Shown: positions 37,774 through 47,522, numbered from the stretch's first letter. The stretch is DNA of 57,407 nucleotides from Aeromonas tecta (GCF_000820185.1 NZ_CDCA01000029.1:1-57407), one strand, 5' to 3'. The notes: generated by a model from the sequence alone, not told the origin. Made by a program: numbers and translations.

Positions 37774-37958
37774 TCGTCTCTCCTGTATCAGTACGAGAAA
37801 GGCTAACAAGCCAGCCAGAGCAGAGCAACCACTCCCTCACCCAGGCCAGGTTCAGCAGGAAATTTTATCGATATAAAAATGCATTAGTACGATTAATGAA
37901 CTGAGCACACTATCAGGCAGCAAAGCCGACTGGCATGAGCGCCTCAGCCCCCATAACG

Positions 37959-37988
37959 AAAAGCCCGCACCTGAGGGTGTGGGCTTTT
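37959..37988. terminator. Terminator after rluB
   Basis: AAAGCCCGCAC and GTGTGGGCTTT pair around CTGAGG with one G-T pair. It lies 40 bases after the rluB stop, on the minus strand followed by T residues. Confidence 0.85.
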
Positions 37989-38027
37989 GCAGGCTCAGGC
38001 CTAGGACATCAGGCCGGAGGTGGCGGC

Positions 38028-38951
38028 TTACTTGCTGCCGGTGCCCGAGTTGCGGGTCGAGGAGGTCGGCTTGCGACGGGCAGTGGTGCTGCGCGCACGC
38101 GGCTCCATGCCCTGCATGTCCTTGTGACGCTTGACGGCGCGACGGATCTGGGCGGCCTGCTTGTGGCGAGTGCTCTTGCCCTCTTGCTGCAGATCGACCT
38201 TGGATTCGGTCTCGTAGTTCATGTGGACCAGACCGCGCAGGTAGTTCACCTCCTGCAGCTTCAGCTCTTTCCAGCCGCCACGGGGGATGCCGCGATCCAG
38301 AGTCACGTCGCCGTAACGAATGCGCATCAGGCGGCTTACCTGCACTTCCTGGGATTCCCACAGGCGGCGCACTTCACGGTTGCGACCCTCGGTCAGGGTG
38401 ACGTTGAACCACTGGTTCAGGCCTTCACCGCCGGCCGGCTTGATCTTGTTGAACTTGGCGACGCCGTCTTCCAGCTGCACGCCTTTGCGCAGGCGCTGCA
38501 GCATGGCTTCGGTGATCTCGCCAAATACCCGTACCGCGTATTCCCGCTCCACCTGGTGGCTCGGGTGCATCAGCCGGTTGGCCAGCTCACCGTCGGTGGT
38601 GAACAGCAGCAGACCGGAGGTGTTGACGTCGAGGCGGCCGACCGCAATCCAGCGCGCTCCTTCCATCTTGGGCAGACGATCAAATACGGTGGGACGACCT
38701 TCCGGATCGTGGCGGGTACACATCTCCCCTTCGGGCTTGTGGTACGCCAGCACGCGGCAGATCTGTTCTTCGGCAGCACGGGTCTTGATCTGATGACCGT
38801 CTACCCGGATCACGGCGTTCACTTCGACGCGATCTCCCAGTGTGGCAGCCTTGCCATCCACACTGACCCGACCTGCGGTGATCAGGGCCTCCATCTCACG
38901 ACGGGAGCCGTGACCCGCGCGGGCCAACACTTTTTGCAGTTTTTCACTCAT
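38028..38951 (-). CDS. rluB: 23S rRNA pseudouridine(2605) synthase
   Basis: A 307-residue RNA-modifying enzyme. An S4 domain ([25 protein letters not shown]) is followed by the RsuA-type catalytic domain with the active aspartate in [15 protein letters not shown] and the motif [20 protein letters not shown] in part. The C-terminal tail is basic and low in order ([15 protein letters not shown]), as in other RluB proteins. It sits upstream of scpB-scpA, a common gammaproteobacterial order. Confidence 0.92.
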   Translation of the reverse strand: MSEKLQKVLARAGHGSRREMEALITAGRVSVDGKAATLGDRVEVNAVIRVDGHQIKTRAAEEQICRVLAYHKPEGEMCTRHDPEGRPTVFDRLPKMEGARWIAVGRLDVNTSGLLLFTTDGELANRLMHPSHQVEREYAVRVFGEITEAMLQRLRKGVQLEDGVAKFNKIKPAGGEGLNQWFNVTLTEGRNREVRRLWESQEVQVSRLMRIRYGDVTLDRGIPRGGWKELKLQEVNYLRGLVHMNYETESKVDLQQEGKSTRHKQAAQIRRAVKRHKDMQGMEPRARSTTARRKPTSSTRNSGTGSK

Positions 38952-39102
38952 CGGGGTTACCTGATTGTTGATCGCTGCCCGCTAACATAACGGGCAACGG
39001 TTATCACCATGCCGGATCCCGTCTGGGCAATCCGCCATCGCATTTATCATTTCACCCAGTCGTGCGCTTTGCCAACATTCATTGAGAAAGTTGCGCCGCA
39101 GA

Positions 39103-39672
39103 CTAGGCCTCGCGGCCCTCACCCAGCAAGCCGGACAAGGGTTGTTGCAGTTCAGGATCCAGCTCGGGGAGCTGCTCCAGACTCTGCAGGTTGAAATAGT
39201 CCAGAAATTCCCGGGTGGTGGCCAGCAGCTCGGGCCGACCCACCACCTCCTTGTGACCGACGCTGCGAACCCAGCCTCGCTCCTTCAGGGTATTCACTAT
39301 CTGGCTCGATACCGCCACCCCACGGATGGCTTCGATCTCGGCCCGGGTAATGGGCTGGCGATAGGCGATCAGGGTCAGCGTCTCCATCACGGCGCGCGAG
39401 TAACGCGGCGCCCGCTCGCTCCAGAGGCGAGAGAGCTCCTCCGCATACTCCTGGCGAGCCTGGAAGCGCCAGCCGGAGGCAACCTCCTTGAGCTCCACCC
39501 CCCGCGCCTCATAGTCTTTCCTGAGCTCGGCCAACAGCAGCTGAACGTAGCGGCCAGTCACCGGATAATCCGCCAGCACCCCGGCTTTGAGTTCGCTCGT
39601 GCTCAAGGGGCGACCTGCCACAAAGAGGGCAGCCTCGATCAGGCTCTTTAGCCGTTCAGCAGGCAAGGCCAT
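39103..39672 (-). CDS. scpB: Segregation and condensation protein B
   Basis: A 189-residue protein of two winged-helix domains (LKSLIEAALFVAGRPLSTSE, ETLTLIAYRQPITRAEIEAI, TREFLDYFNLQSLEQLPEL). ScpB dimers bind ScpA as the accessory part of SMC-like condensin. It lies 35 bases after scpA on the same strand. Confidence 0.92.
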   Translation of the reverse strand: MALPAERLKSLIEAALFVAGRPLSTSELKAGVLADYPVTGRYVQLLLAELRKDYEARGVELKEVASGWRFQARQEYAEELSRLWSERAPRYSRAVMETLTLIAYRQPITRAEIEAIRGVAVSSQIVNTLKERGWVRSVGHKEVVGRPELLATTREFLDYFNLQSLEQLPELDPELQQPLSGLLGEGREA

Positions 39673-39707
39673 GATGCGCCTCCCTCAGCGTCAGGATCTT
39701 GAATCGT

Positions 39708-40550
39708 TCAGTGGGCAACGCCAAGGTTGCCCTCCTCACTCTGGCTGGCCAGGGCGAAATGAATTGGCCCAAGGGGCTCGGCCTGCAAGATCCAGATAAG
39801 GGACTCCTTGCACAGCTCCAGCAGGGCCAGAAACGTCACCAACACGCCCATGCGCCCCTCTTCGGCTCTGAGCACCTGTTCCAGGCGCAGAGTCTGGCCC
39901 AATGAGAGCCGGGCGAGAATTTCCGCCATGCGCACCCGGGTCGGGATCTGCTCACGGCGGATCTGATGATGTTCGAAATGAGTCGCGCGTTTTACCACAC
40001 TTTGCATGTAAAGGGCGAGCTCAACCAGTGAAACATCGGGCGTGAGCGGCTTGAGATCGCCGAAATCCGGTGGCAGGGCCGTGGCGATAAAGATCTCCCG
40101 CTCCAGCCTTGGCAGCTCATCCAGCCGCTCGGCGCCGACCTTGAAGCGCTCATACTCCTGCAAGCGGCGAATGAGGGTGACGCGGGGGTCTTCCCCCTCC
40201 TCCTCGTCTTCCAGCTCAGGTGCCTTGGGCAGCAACAGCCGGGATTTTATCTCCGCCAGCCAGGCCGCCATCAGCAGGTATTCGGCCGCCAGTTCCAGAT
40301 TGAGCCCCTGCATCAACTCCACGTACTCCATGTACTGGGCGGTGATCTGCAGGATCGGCAGGTTCAGAATGTCCAGCTGCTGGCGCCGGATGAGGTAGAG
40401 CAGCAGATCGAGCGGCCCCTCGAAGGTGTCGAGGAAGACTTCCAGCGCATCGGGCGGAATAAACAAATCCTGGGGCAGCTCATGATAGGGCTGCCCCAGG
40501 ACCTTGGCGATGGGCAGAGGGAGGCTCGCCTCCCCCGCAATACCCGCCAC
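39708..40550 (-). CDS. scpA: Segregation and condensation protein A (kleisin)
   Basis: A 280-residue kleisin. The conserved N-terminal part is LEVFLDTFEGPLDLLLYLIR and DILNLPILQITAQYMEYVEL; a helical linker with acidic LEDEEEGEDPRV and the C-terminal winged helix (GRMGVLVTFLALLELCKESL) follow. The start is chosen as GTG 40550, with GAGG five bases upstream; an open extension to 40682 runs antisense-free into yciO and would overlap it by 100 bases. Works with ScpB and SMC or a MukB-like partner elsewhere. Confidence 0.88.
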   Translation of the reverse strand: MAGIAGEASLPLPIAKVLGQPYHELPQDLFIPPDALEVFLDTFEGPLDLLLYLIRRQQLDILNLPILQITAQYMEYVELMQGLNLELAAEYLLMAAWLAEIKSRLLLPKAPELEDEEEGEDPRVTLIRRLQEYERFKVGAERLDELPRLEREIFIATALPPDFGDLKPLTPDVSLVELALYMQSVVKRATHFEHHQIRREQIPTRVRMAEILARLSLGQTLRLEQVLRAEEGRMGVLVTFLALLELCKESLIWILQAEPLGPIHFALASQSEEGNLGVAH

Positions 40551-40581
40551 TGTCGCCTCGGCGGGAGCCGTGTCTACCGCC

Positions 40582-41202
40582 TTATTCAAACGGCGTGGGA
40601 TCCCCGGCGCCGCGGCGACGCAGCACCGGCTCGTCGTCAGAGAAATCGACCACAGTGGTCGGCTGCTCGCCCAGATAGCCACCGTTGACCACCAGATCCA
40701 GCTGCCTGCCGAGCTTGTCGGCGATCTCTTCCGGATCGAACTCCGCCATCTCGGAGCCCGGCAGGATCAGGGTGGTGGAGAGCAGGGGCTCACCGAGCTC
40801 CTCCAACAATGCGAGGGCGATGTTGTTGGCCGGCACCCGAATGCCGATGGTCTTCTTCTTCTCGTTCATCAACCGGCGCGGCACTTCCTTGGTCGCCTTG
40901 AAGATGAAGGTGTAGGGACCAGGGGTGTTGTTCTTGATCAGCCGAAACGCCGTGTTGTCCACCTTGGCATAGGTGGCGATTTCGGAGAGATCCCGGCACA
41001 CCAGGGTGAAGTCATGGTTGGGATCGATGCGGCGGATGCGGTAGATGCGCTCCAGCGCGTCCTTGTTGCCCATCTGGCAGCCCAGTGCATAACCGGAATC
41101 GGTGGGATAGACGATGACGCCGCCGTTTTGCAGGATCTGAACCGCCTGGCCAATCAGACGCGCCTGGGGGTTATCCGGATGTACGTAAAAATGCTGACTC
41201 AT
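40582..41202 (-). CDS. yciO: Sua5/YciO/YrdC-family protein YciO
   Basis: A 206-residue protein, the same length as E. coli YciO. It has the YrdC fold (IVYPTDSGYALGCQMGNKDA, PGPYTFIFKATKEVPRRLM, KTIGIRVPANNIALALLEEL). YrdC/TsaC makes threonylcarbamoyl-AMP for tRNA t6A; YciO is a paralogue with a less certain role. The ATG at 41202 (MSQHFYVHP) is preferred over 41250. Confidence 0.9.
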   Translation of the reverse strand: MSQHFYVHPDNPQARLIGQAVQILQNGGVIVYPTDSGYALGCQMGNKDALERIYRIRRIDPNHDFTLVCRDLSEIATYAKVDNTAFRLIKNNTPGPYTFIFKATKEVPRRLMNEKKKTIGIRVPANNIALALLEELGEPLLSTTLILPGSEMAEFDPEEIADKLGRQLDLVVNGGYLGEQPTTVVDFSDDEPVLRRRGAGDPTPFE

Positions 41203-41367
41203 AAACTGTTCTCGCAATAGCGGCAGGAGATACCTGCCTGTAGTTCCCAAACAAGAGCATGGCCACAGGCCCCTTGGCCCATGACACTACCTTAACCTGT
41301 TTGACGCCGACTCGCGCGCGCCAAAGGGTCGAACCGGCGGGCGCAGTGCCACCACCCACGACCGTCG

Positions 41368-42249
41368 TTAGCGGCTCGCCAGCAGGCTGGCATGCTGCTC
41401 GCCCGTCAGGCCAAAGTGGCCGGGATAGCCCAGCCAGAGCGGCATACCCTCTTTGGGCAGCCAGAGATGACGGCCAAGCTCGGTCCAGTTGGAGGGAAAA
41501 TGAAAATCCGATCCCACCGAAATGTAAAAATCATGCTCCTTGGCCCACTGACCGAGATTCGCGCGCTCCTGCGGGCTCTGCTGGGGCAATGACACCTCCA
41601 TGGCATCACCACCGGCGGCCTTGAAGGCGACCAGCAACCGCTTGATCCACTTGGCGGTGAGGCCATAACGGCTGGGGTGGGCCAGCACCGCCAGCCCACC
41701 GGCGCCATGAATGGCCTCGATGGCGAGCGCCATCTCGGGCCACTCGGCGGGCACATAGCCCTTGTTGCCCCGGCTCAGGTATTTCTTGAACACCTTCTGC
41801 ATGTTGTCCGCCACGCCGCGGGCCACCAGCACACGGGCAAAGTGGGCGCGAGTCACGGCAGCGTCACCGGCCAGCGCCTTGGCCTCTTCATAGGTACCCG
41901 GGATCTGGCACTTATCCAGACGGCGCCCTATCTCCTCGGCCCTCGCCTCACGGCGGGCCAGTTGGGCGGCCAAAAAGGCACAAAGCTGCGGATTTTTTTC
42001 ATCCACCCCCAGCGCCACGACATGGATCTCGTGGTGCTCCCAACCGGTGGAGATCTCGACCCCGCTCACCAGTCGCAGCGGCAACTGCTCGGCGTCGATC
42101 GTTGCGCGGATCTCATCAAGGCCGGCGAGGGTGTCGTGGTCAGTGACCGCTAACACCTCGACCCCTTTCTCGACCGCGCGGCGCACCAGGTCCCGGGGGG
42201 CCAACACACCATCGGAGGCGGTGGTATGACAGTGAAGATCGAATCTCAT
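41368..42249 (-). CDS. rnm: RNase AM, PHP-domain 5'-3' exonuclease
   Basis: A 293-residue PHP-domain nuclease (formerly YciV/TrpH). Metal-binding motifs are FDLHCHTTASDG at the start, VTDHDT near residue 40, GVEISTGWEHHEIHVVALG, and a late H region SVGSDFHFPS. The E. coli enzyme matures the 5' end of 23S and other rRNAs and degrades pAp/short RNA. It is divergent from the trp operon, as in E. coli. Confidence 0.9.
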   Translation of the reverse strand: MRFDLHCHTTASDGVLAPRDLVRRAVEKGVEVLAVTDHDTLAGLDEIRATIDAEQLPLRLVSGVEISTGWEHHEIHVVALGVDEKNPQLCAFLAAQLARREARAEEIGRRLDKCQIPGTYEEAKALAGDAAVTRAHFARVLVARGVADNMQKVFKKYLSRGNKGYVPAEWPEMALAIEAIHGAGGLAVLAHPSRYGLTAKWIKRLLVAFKAAGGDAMEVSLPQQSPQERANLGQWAKEHDFYISVGSDFHFPSNWTELGRHLWLPKEGMPLWLGYPGHFGLTGEQHASLLASR

Positions 42250-42378
42250 CGGCTTATTTCGCTCTCATCAACAGGCCTGTCTGGCAAAAGACAAGCAAAA
42301 AAGCGACTTGACTTGGCCGCGGCTTTATCGTTTTCTGTAGGCACTTCAACTGCAAACAGAACGTTACAGGATTCTATC

Positions 42379-42429
42379 ATGCAAACGACAATCACCCTGA
42401 ACCATAGCTGGTGGTGGCACATTCCCTAA
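42379..42429 (+). CDS. trpL: Tryptophan operon leader peptide
   Basis: A 16-residue peptide (MQTTITLNHSWWWHIP) with three adjacent tryptophan codons. Ribosome stalling at these codons when charged tRNA-Trp is low prevents the terminator at 42492-42519 from forming. Too short for an ORF screen, but the Trp triplet and position before the attenuator make the call clear. Confidence 0.95.
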   Translation: MQTTITLNHSWWWHIP

Positions 42430-42520
42430 CATGCGGGCGTGTGGTCGTTGCTGTACCTGTAATCTGACAGCAAATTAAGAACCCAGAGAAAAAGCCCGCT
42501 GACCCCAGCGGGCTTTTTTA
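42430..42520 (+). promoter_or_regulatory. trp attenuator region
   Basis: Between trpL and trpE. The terminator arms are at 42492-42501 and 42506-42515; upstream GC-rich segments (ATGCGGGCGTGTGG, 42431-42444) can pair with the terminator's 5' side or the trpL end. No TrpR operator similar to the E. coli one was seen upstream of trpL. Confidence 0.8.
42492..42519 (+). terminator. trp attenuator terminator
   Basis: AAGCCCGCTG and CAGCGGGCTT around ACCC, followed by a run of T. Confidence 0.95.
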
Positions 42521-42675
42521 TTATCCGGCAAATGGACATCTGATGAAACCGAGAATTCTGATAAGCGCAACGACGAGGCGATGGCGGACCCACTGAGGCA
42601 ACCCACTCCATCCATTTTCAAGAGACTCAACATCATGAACATCGGTTACACAGAACAGCTGCAAGGGAACGCATT

Positions 42676-44322
42676 ATGACAGCCAGCAAGACCCGGTTAC
42701 CCCTGGGTGAATTCGATACCATCCGGCTCAACGCCCCCTATGTGACAGACCCGCTGGCACTCTATAGCCAGCTCTGCCAGGGCCGCCCCAACAACCTGCT
42801 GCTGGAATCGGTAGAAATAGACTCCAAGGCCGGCACCCAGAGCCTGCTGCTGGTAGACGCCTGCCTGCGCATCGAGTGCCGTGGCCGCACCGTGCGGGTG
42901 CGCGCCCTCAACGACAACGGTGAGCGCTTGCAGCGCCTGCTCGATGAACGCCTGCCCGCCCTCATCACCCGCACTCAAGAGAGTGGCGAGCTCTGCCTCG
43001 CCTTCCCGGCCTCCGATCGGGAGCTGGACGAAGACAGCCGCCTCAAGGGCATCAGCGTGCTGGACGTACTGCGCACCCTGCAACGGGAGCTCCAATGCCA
43101 ACTCGGTAAAGAAGCGCTGTTTATGGCGGGCAGCTTCGCCTACGACCTCATCGCCTCCTTCGAGGATCTGCCAGAGGTACCGGAAGGCAGCAACGACTGC
43201 CCCGACTACTGTTTCTATGTAGCCGAGACCCTGATCACCATCGATCACATCAAGCAGAGCACCCAGCTGGTCGCTTGTCTCTTCGGCGGCGAGCAGGATG
43301 ACAGCCAGCTCGATGAGCGCTATGCCCGCCTGACCTCTCGTCTCGAGACCTTCAAGCTGGCCTGCCAGCAGCCACAGCCCAAGCAACAGGCGACCCAACC
43401 GCTGACCGGCGCGCTGGCCGTTGACAAGAACGACAAGCAGTTCTGCGCCGAAGTCGAAAAACTCAAAGGCTTTATCCGTCGCGGCGACATCTTCCAGGTG
43501 GTGCCGTCACGCAGCTTCTCCCTGCCCTGCCCCGAGCCCGTCGCCGCCTACCGCCGCCTCAAGCAGACCAACCCCAGCCCCTACATGTTCTACGTGCAGG
43601 ACGAGGGCTTCACCCTATTTGGTGCCTCGCCGGAGAGCGCGGTCAAGTTCGAGGCAAGCAGCCGCCAGGTAGAGATGTACCCCATCGCCGGCACCCGCCG
43701 CCGTGGCCTCAACCCCGATGGCAGCATCAATCTGGACCTGGACGGCCGCATCGAGCTGGAGCTGCGTCAGGACGAGAAAGAGGTCGCCGAGCACCTGATG
43801 CTGGTGGATCTGGGCCGCAACGACATCGCCCGCATCTCCGAGCCCGGCACCCGTTACGTAAAGGATCTGCTGAAAGTGGATCGCTACAGCCACGTGATGC
43901 ACCTGGTCTCCCGAGTGGTCGGTACCCTTCGTGCCGATCTCGATGCCCTGCACGCCTATCAGGCCTGCATGAACATGGGCACCCTCACCGGCGCCCCCAA
44001 GCTGCGCGCCAGCGAGCTCATCCGCATGGTGGAAGGCAAGCGCCGCGGCAGCTACGGCGGCGCCGTGGGCTATCTCAACGGCGTGGGCGAGATGGACACC
44101 TGCATCGTCATCCGCTCCGCCTTCGTGAAAGACGGGGTCGCTCATGTCCAGGCCGGTGCCGGCGTGGTCTATGACTCCAAGCCCCAAGCCGAAGCCGACG
44201 AGACCCGCGCCAAGGCCGCCGCCGTGCTGGCCGCCATCGCCGCCAGCCATGGCACCTCCTTGCAGGCCCTGAGCCTGCAGGAACATCAGTCAGAGAAGCA
44301 CAAGGAAGCGCGCCATGACTAA
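42676..44322 (+). CDS. trpE: Anthranilate synthase component I
   Basis: A 548-residue chorismate-using enzyme; makes anthranilate with TrpG ammonia. The feedback site LLLESVEIDSK near residue 40 binds tryptophan, so it is probably inhibited by it. The catalytic core has FGASPESAVKFE, PIAGTRRRGLNPDG, LMLVDLGRNDIARISEPG and GTLTGAPKLRASELI. AAGGGA precedes the ATG. Its TAA overlaps the ATG of a duplicate trpG start (ATGACTAA). Confidence 0.97.
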   Translation: MTASKTRLPLGEFDTIRLNAPYVTDPLALYSQLCQGRPNNLLLESVEIDSKAGTQSLLLVDACLRIECRGRTVRVRALNDNGERLQRLLDERLPALITRTQESGELCLAFPASDRELDEDSRLKGISVLDVLRTLQRELQCQLGKEALFMAGSFAYDLIASFEDLPEVPEGSNDCPDYCFYVAETLITIDHIKQSTQLVACLFGGEQDDSQLDERYARLTSRLETFKLACQQPQPKQQATQPLTGALAVDKNDKQFCAEVEKLKGFIRRGDIFQVVPSRSFSLPCPEPVAAYRRLKQTNPSPYMFYVQDEGFTLFGASPESAVKFEASSRQVEMYPIAGTRRRGLNPDGSINLDLDGRIELELRQDEKEVAEHLMLVDLGRNDIARISEPGTRYVKDLLKVDRYSHVMHLVSRVVGTLRADLDALHAYQACMNMGTLTGAPKLRASELIRMVEGKRRGSYGGAVGYLNGVGEMDTCIVIRSAFVKDGVAHVQAGAGVVYDSKPQAEADETRAKAAAVLAAIAASHGTSLQALSLQEHQSEKHKEARHD

Positions 44323-44410
44323 CATCTTCCTGCTCGATAACTTCGACTCGTTCACTTACTGCCAGGTTGCCGATCAGTTCCGCCCTTCGAAGGAGCAGTA
44401 TCATGACTAA
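44315..44410 (+). CDS. 31-residue minigene: in-frame duplicate of the trpG start
   Basis: It encodes [15 protein letters not shown], then [16 protein letters not shown]. The first 15 residues are those of TrpG and the DNA matches the trpG start closely. Both ends preserve the overlap ATGACTAA: its ATG overlaps the trpE stop, and its stop overlaps the trpG ATG. It has its own AAGGAAG and leads into the AAGGAG of trpG. It is a tandem duplication whose first copy became a short coupling ORF. The peptide lacks all catalytic residues. Confidence 0.7.
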   Translation: MTNIFLLDNFDSFTYCQVADQFRPSKEQYHD

Positions 44411-45002
44411 TATCTTCCTGCTCGATAACTTCGATTCGTTCACTTACAACCTGGTGGATCAGTTCCGCACTCTCGGCTACCCGGTGCGCATCTACCGCAA
44501 CAGCCTGCCGGCGAGCCGCATCATGGCCGAAATTGAAGCCGCAGGCGGCGACGCCGTGCTGGTGCTCTCCCCTGGCCCTGGCGCCCCCCACGAGGCGGGT
44601 TGCCTGATTGATCTCATCAAGCTGGCCCGCGGCCGGGTGCCCATCCTCGGTATCTGCCTCGGTCATCAGGCCCTGTGTGAAGCCTACGGTGGCACCGTCG
44701 GGGCGGCGGGTGAGATCGTCCACGGCAAGCGATCCTTGATCGAGCACAACGGCCACGGCGCCTTCGCCGGTCTGCCAAGCCCGCTGCCGGTGGCCCGTTA
44801 TCACTCCCTGGTCGCTACCTATGTGCCGGAAGAGCTGACGGTGATTGCCCACTATCAGGGCATGCCCATGGCCATAGAGCAGAGCGGCGAGCGGGTGCTC
44901 GGCTTCCAGTTCCACCCAGAATCCATCATGACCAGCGAAGGGGCCCGCCTGCTCACCCAGGCCCTCGCCCACGTGACGCGTCCCGAAAGTACGGTGCGGT
45001 AA
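44403..45002 (+). CDS. trpG: Anthranilate synthase component II (glutamine amidotransferase)
   Basis: A 199-residue class I amidotransferase. The start [20 protein letters not shown], the cysteine nucleophile in [12 protein letters not shown] and the His-Glu pair in [14 protein letters not shown] are all present. It supplies ammonia to TrpE. The real ATG at 44403 has AAGGAG eight bases upstream. A partial copy of its first codons precedes it. It stands alone, not fused to trpD. Confidence 0.97.
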   Translation: MTNIFLLDNFDSFTYNLVDQFRTLGYPVRIYRNSLPASRIMAEIEAAGGDAVLVLSPGPGAPHEAGCLIDLIKLARGRVPILGICLGHQALCEAYGGTVGAAGEIVHGKRSLIEHNGHGAFAGLPSPLPVARYHSLVATYVPEELTVIAHYQGMPMAIEQSGERVLGFQFHPESIMTSEGARLLTQALAHVTRPESTVR

Positions 45003-45012
45003 GGAGACCCCC

Positions 45013-46026
45013 ATGCATCAACATCTCAATACCCTCTATCAGGGACTGTCACTGTCGCGCGATGAAGCGCGCGATGCCTTCGGTCAGGTCGTGCGCGGCG
45101 AAGTGGATCCCATCGTGCTCTCGAGCCTGCTCACCGCCCTCAAACTCAAGGGGGAAACCCCGGAGGAGATCGCCGGCGCCGCCGATGCACTCCTGGCCGA
45201 GGCCCGCGACTTCCCGCGTCCGGATTACGCGTTTTGCGATATCGTTGGCACCGGCGGCGATGGCCTCAACACCATCAACGTCTCCACCACCTCGGCCCTG
45301 GTGGCTGCCGCCTGCGGCCTCAAGGTCGCCAAGCACGGCAACCGCTCGGTTTCGAGCAAATCGGGCTCAAGCGACTTGCTGGACAAGATGGGGATCAAGC
45401 TCGACATGAGCCCTGAGCAGGCCCGTCGTTGTCTCGATGAGCTCGGCATCTGCTTCCTGTTCGCCCCCCAGTACCATGCAGGGGTGCGCCACGCCATGCC
45501 GGTGCGCCAGGCCCTTAAGACCCGTACCCTGTTCAACGTGCTCGGGCCTCTTATCAACCCGGCCCGCCCCACTTACCAGCTGATGGGGGTCTATGCGCCG
45601 GAACTGGTGCGCCCCATCGCCGAAACCCTGCTGGCGCTGGGTCTGAAAACCGGTATGGTGGTACACGGCGCGGGGCTCGACGAGATAGCCATCCACGGCC
45701 CGACCCAGGTCGCGGAGATCCGGGACGGTGAAATTCGCGAGTACCTGATCACTCCGGCAGACTTTGGCCTCGCCACCTACCCGGTCAGCGCCATTCAGGG
45801 CGGCGAGCCGGAAGAGAACCGCGCCATCACCGCCGCCATCTTGGCGGGCGAAGGCAGCCCGGCCCACAACGCCGCCATCGCCGCCAACGTGGCTCCGCTG
45901 CTGGTGATGGCGGGCAAGGCGCCGGACTTCAAGCAGGCCGCCGCCTTGGTGCTGGCCAAGCTCGCCAGCGGCGAGTGCAGCGCCCTCGCAGCGGCGCTGG
46001 CCACCCTGAGCCATCAGGAGGCATGA
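45013..46026 (+). CDS. trpD: Anthranilate phosphoribosyltransferase
   Basis: A 337-residue enzyme joining anthranilate with PRPP. Ligand loops [20 protein letters not shown] and [20 protein letters not shown] are intact, as is [14 protein letters not shown]. Full length for an unfused TrpD. Starts 10 bases after trpG; its stop overlaps an ATG of the next frame (ATGATG). Confidence 0.97.
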   Translation: MHQHLNTLYQGLSLSRDEARDAFGQVVRGEVDPIVLSSLLTALKLKGETPEEIAGAADALLAEARDFPRPDYAFCDIVGTGGDGLNTINVSTTSALVAAACGLKVAKHGNRSVSSKSGSSDLLDKMGIKLDMSPEQARRCLDELGICFLFAPQYHAGVRHAMPVRQALKTRTLFNVLGPLINPARPTYQLMGVYAPELVRPIAETLLALGLKTGMVVHGAGLDEIAIHGPTQVAEIRDGEIREYLITPADFGLATYPVSAIQGGEPEENRAITAAILAGEGSPAHNAAIAANVAPLLVMAGKAPDFKQAAALVLAKLASGECSALAAALATLSHQEA

Positions 46027-46088
46027 TGTCAGCCACAGCTCAACACAGTCGCCCACAAGGCAGTACCCAGCTTCGCAAGGATAACGAG

Positions 46089-47522
46089 ATGTCAGACGTC
46101 ATTGCCCCCCATGGGTTCTTGAACATGGACTCCATCAACCAGACCATCCTCGGCAAAATCGTTGCCGCCAAGCAGGGCTGGATTGAGGCCCGCAAGAAAG
46201 CCCAGCCGCTGGCGAGCTTCCAGGGCGCCCTGGTGCCAAGCGATCGGGACTTCGAGGGGCAGCTGCGGGCAGGCTCCACCCGCTTCATTCTCGAGTGCAA
46301 GAAGGCCTCTCCTTCCAAGGGCTTGATCCGCAATGACTTCAGCCCGGAGGCCATCGCCGATGTCTATGGCAAATACGCCACCGCCATCTCTGTGCTGACC
46401 GACGAGAAGTTCTTCCAGGGGGATTTCGCGTTTCTGCCGAGGGTGCGAAGCCGCGTCCAACAGCCAGTGCTGTGCAAGGACTTCATGATTGACCCCTATC
46501 AGGTCTATCTAGCACGCCACTATCAGGCGGACGCTATCCTGCTGATGCTCTCGGTGCTCACCGACGAGGGCTATAACGCCCTGTTCGCGGTGGCCAAGGA
46601 GTTGGGTCTCGGGGTGCTGACCGAGGTGAGCAATGAGGAAGAGCTGGAGCGCGCCATCGCCCTTGGGGCACCGGTCATTGGCATCAATAACCGTGACCTG
46701 CGGGATCTCAGCGTGGATATCGCTCGCACCGGTCAGCTGGCCTCCCGCATCCCGGCGGATCGCATTGTCATCAGCGAGTCCGGTATCCGCAACCGCGCCC
46801 AGGTGGCCGAGCTGCGCCAGCACGCCAAGGGCTTCCTGGTGGGATCATCCCTGATGGAAGAGGACGATCTGGACGCCGCGGTGCGCAAGCTCACCCTCGG
46901 TCAGAACAAGGTGTGCGGCCTGACCCGCGCCGAGGACGCCGCCGCAGCCCATCAGGCGGGCGCCGTGTTCGGTGGCCTCATCTTCGTGTCCAAGAGCCCA
47001 CGCTACGTGGACATCCCCGCCGCCCGCGCCGTGATGGCGGGCGCGCCGCTTTCCTATATAGGGGTGTTTCGCAATGCCCAGCCAGCGACCATCGCCAAGA
47101 CGGTGGAGGCGCTGAACCTCGCCGCCGTGCAACTGCACGGGGATGAAGACGCCGCCTATATCGAGGGCCTGCGCCCCTTGCTGCCTGCGGGCTGCGAGAT
47201 CTGGAAAGCGGTCGGCATCACTCTCGGTGAGACAAATGGTGAGCCGCTGCCGAGCCTCGACTTCCCGGCGGATCGCCTGCTGCTGGACACAAAAGTGGGC
47301 AGCCAGAGCGGTGGCACCGGCCAGGCCTTCGACTGGGCCCTGCTGGCGAGCCTGGACAAATCCCGCCTGATGCTGGCGGGAGGGCTGAACGCCGACAACG
47401 CATTGCAAGCCGCCCAGGTCGGCTGTTTGGGCCTTGATTTCAACTCCGGGGTAGAGAGTGCGCCGGGCCAGAAGGATCCCCAGAAGCTCGCCGCGGCCTT
47501 TGGCGCCTTGCGCCAACTGTGA
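46089..47522 (+). CDS. trpCF: Bifunctional indole-3-glycerol phosphate synthase / phosphoribosylanthranilate isomerase
   Basis: A 477-residue fusion of two TIM barrels. TrpC half to about residue 255 (ILECKKASPSKGLIRNDF, DFMIDPYQVYLARHYQADAI, ISESGIRNRAQVAEL); TrpF half after (NKVCGLTRAEDAAAAHQAGA, LDFNSGVESAPGQKDP). They catalyse steps 4 and 3 of the pathway. I chose ATG 46089 on the basis of AAGGA eight bases upstream; ATG pairs at 46023/46026 overlapping trpD, with AGGAGG, are an alternative giving a longer N-terminus, and ATG 46128 a shorter one. Confidence 0.95.
   Translation: MSDVIAPHGFLNMDSINQTILGKIVAAKQGWIEARKKAQPLASFQGALVPSDRDFEGQLRAGSTRFILECKKASPSKGLIRNDFSPEAIADVYGKYATAISVLTDEKFFQGDFAFLPRVRSRVQQPVLCKDFMIDPYQVYLARHYQADAILLMLSVLTDEGYNALFAVAKELGLGVLTEVSNEEELERAIALGAPVIGINNRDLRDLSVDIARTGQLASRIPADRIVISESGIRNRAQVAELRQHAKGFLVGSSLMEEDDLDAAVRKLTLGQNKVCGLTRAEDAAAAHQAGAVFGGLIFVSKSPRYVDIPAARAVMAGAPLSYIGVFRNAQPATIAKTVEALNLAAVQLHGDEDAAYIEGLRPLLPAGCEIWKAVGITLGETNGEPLPSLDFPADRLLLDTKVGSQSGGTGQAFDWALLASLDKSRLMLAGGLNADNALQAAQVGCLGLDFNSGVESAPGQKDPQKLAAAFGALRQL

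Noticed and set aside
37852..38361. Frame antisense-overlapping the end of rluB
   Set aside because: It lies on rluB in another frame and crosses its terminator; a shadow of coding GC bias.
40551..40682. N-terminal extension of scpA
   Set aside because: It overlaps the end of yciO and reads unlike a kleisin; the GTG at 40550 has a ribosome site.
42226..42429. 67-codon frame ending in the trpL sequence
   Set aside because: It starts inside rnm; only the last 17 codons (trpL) make sense.
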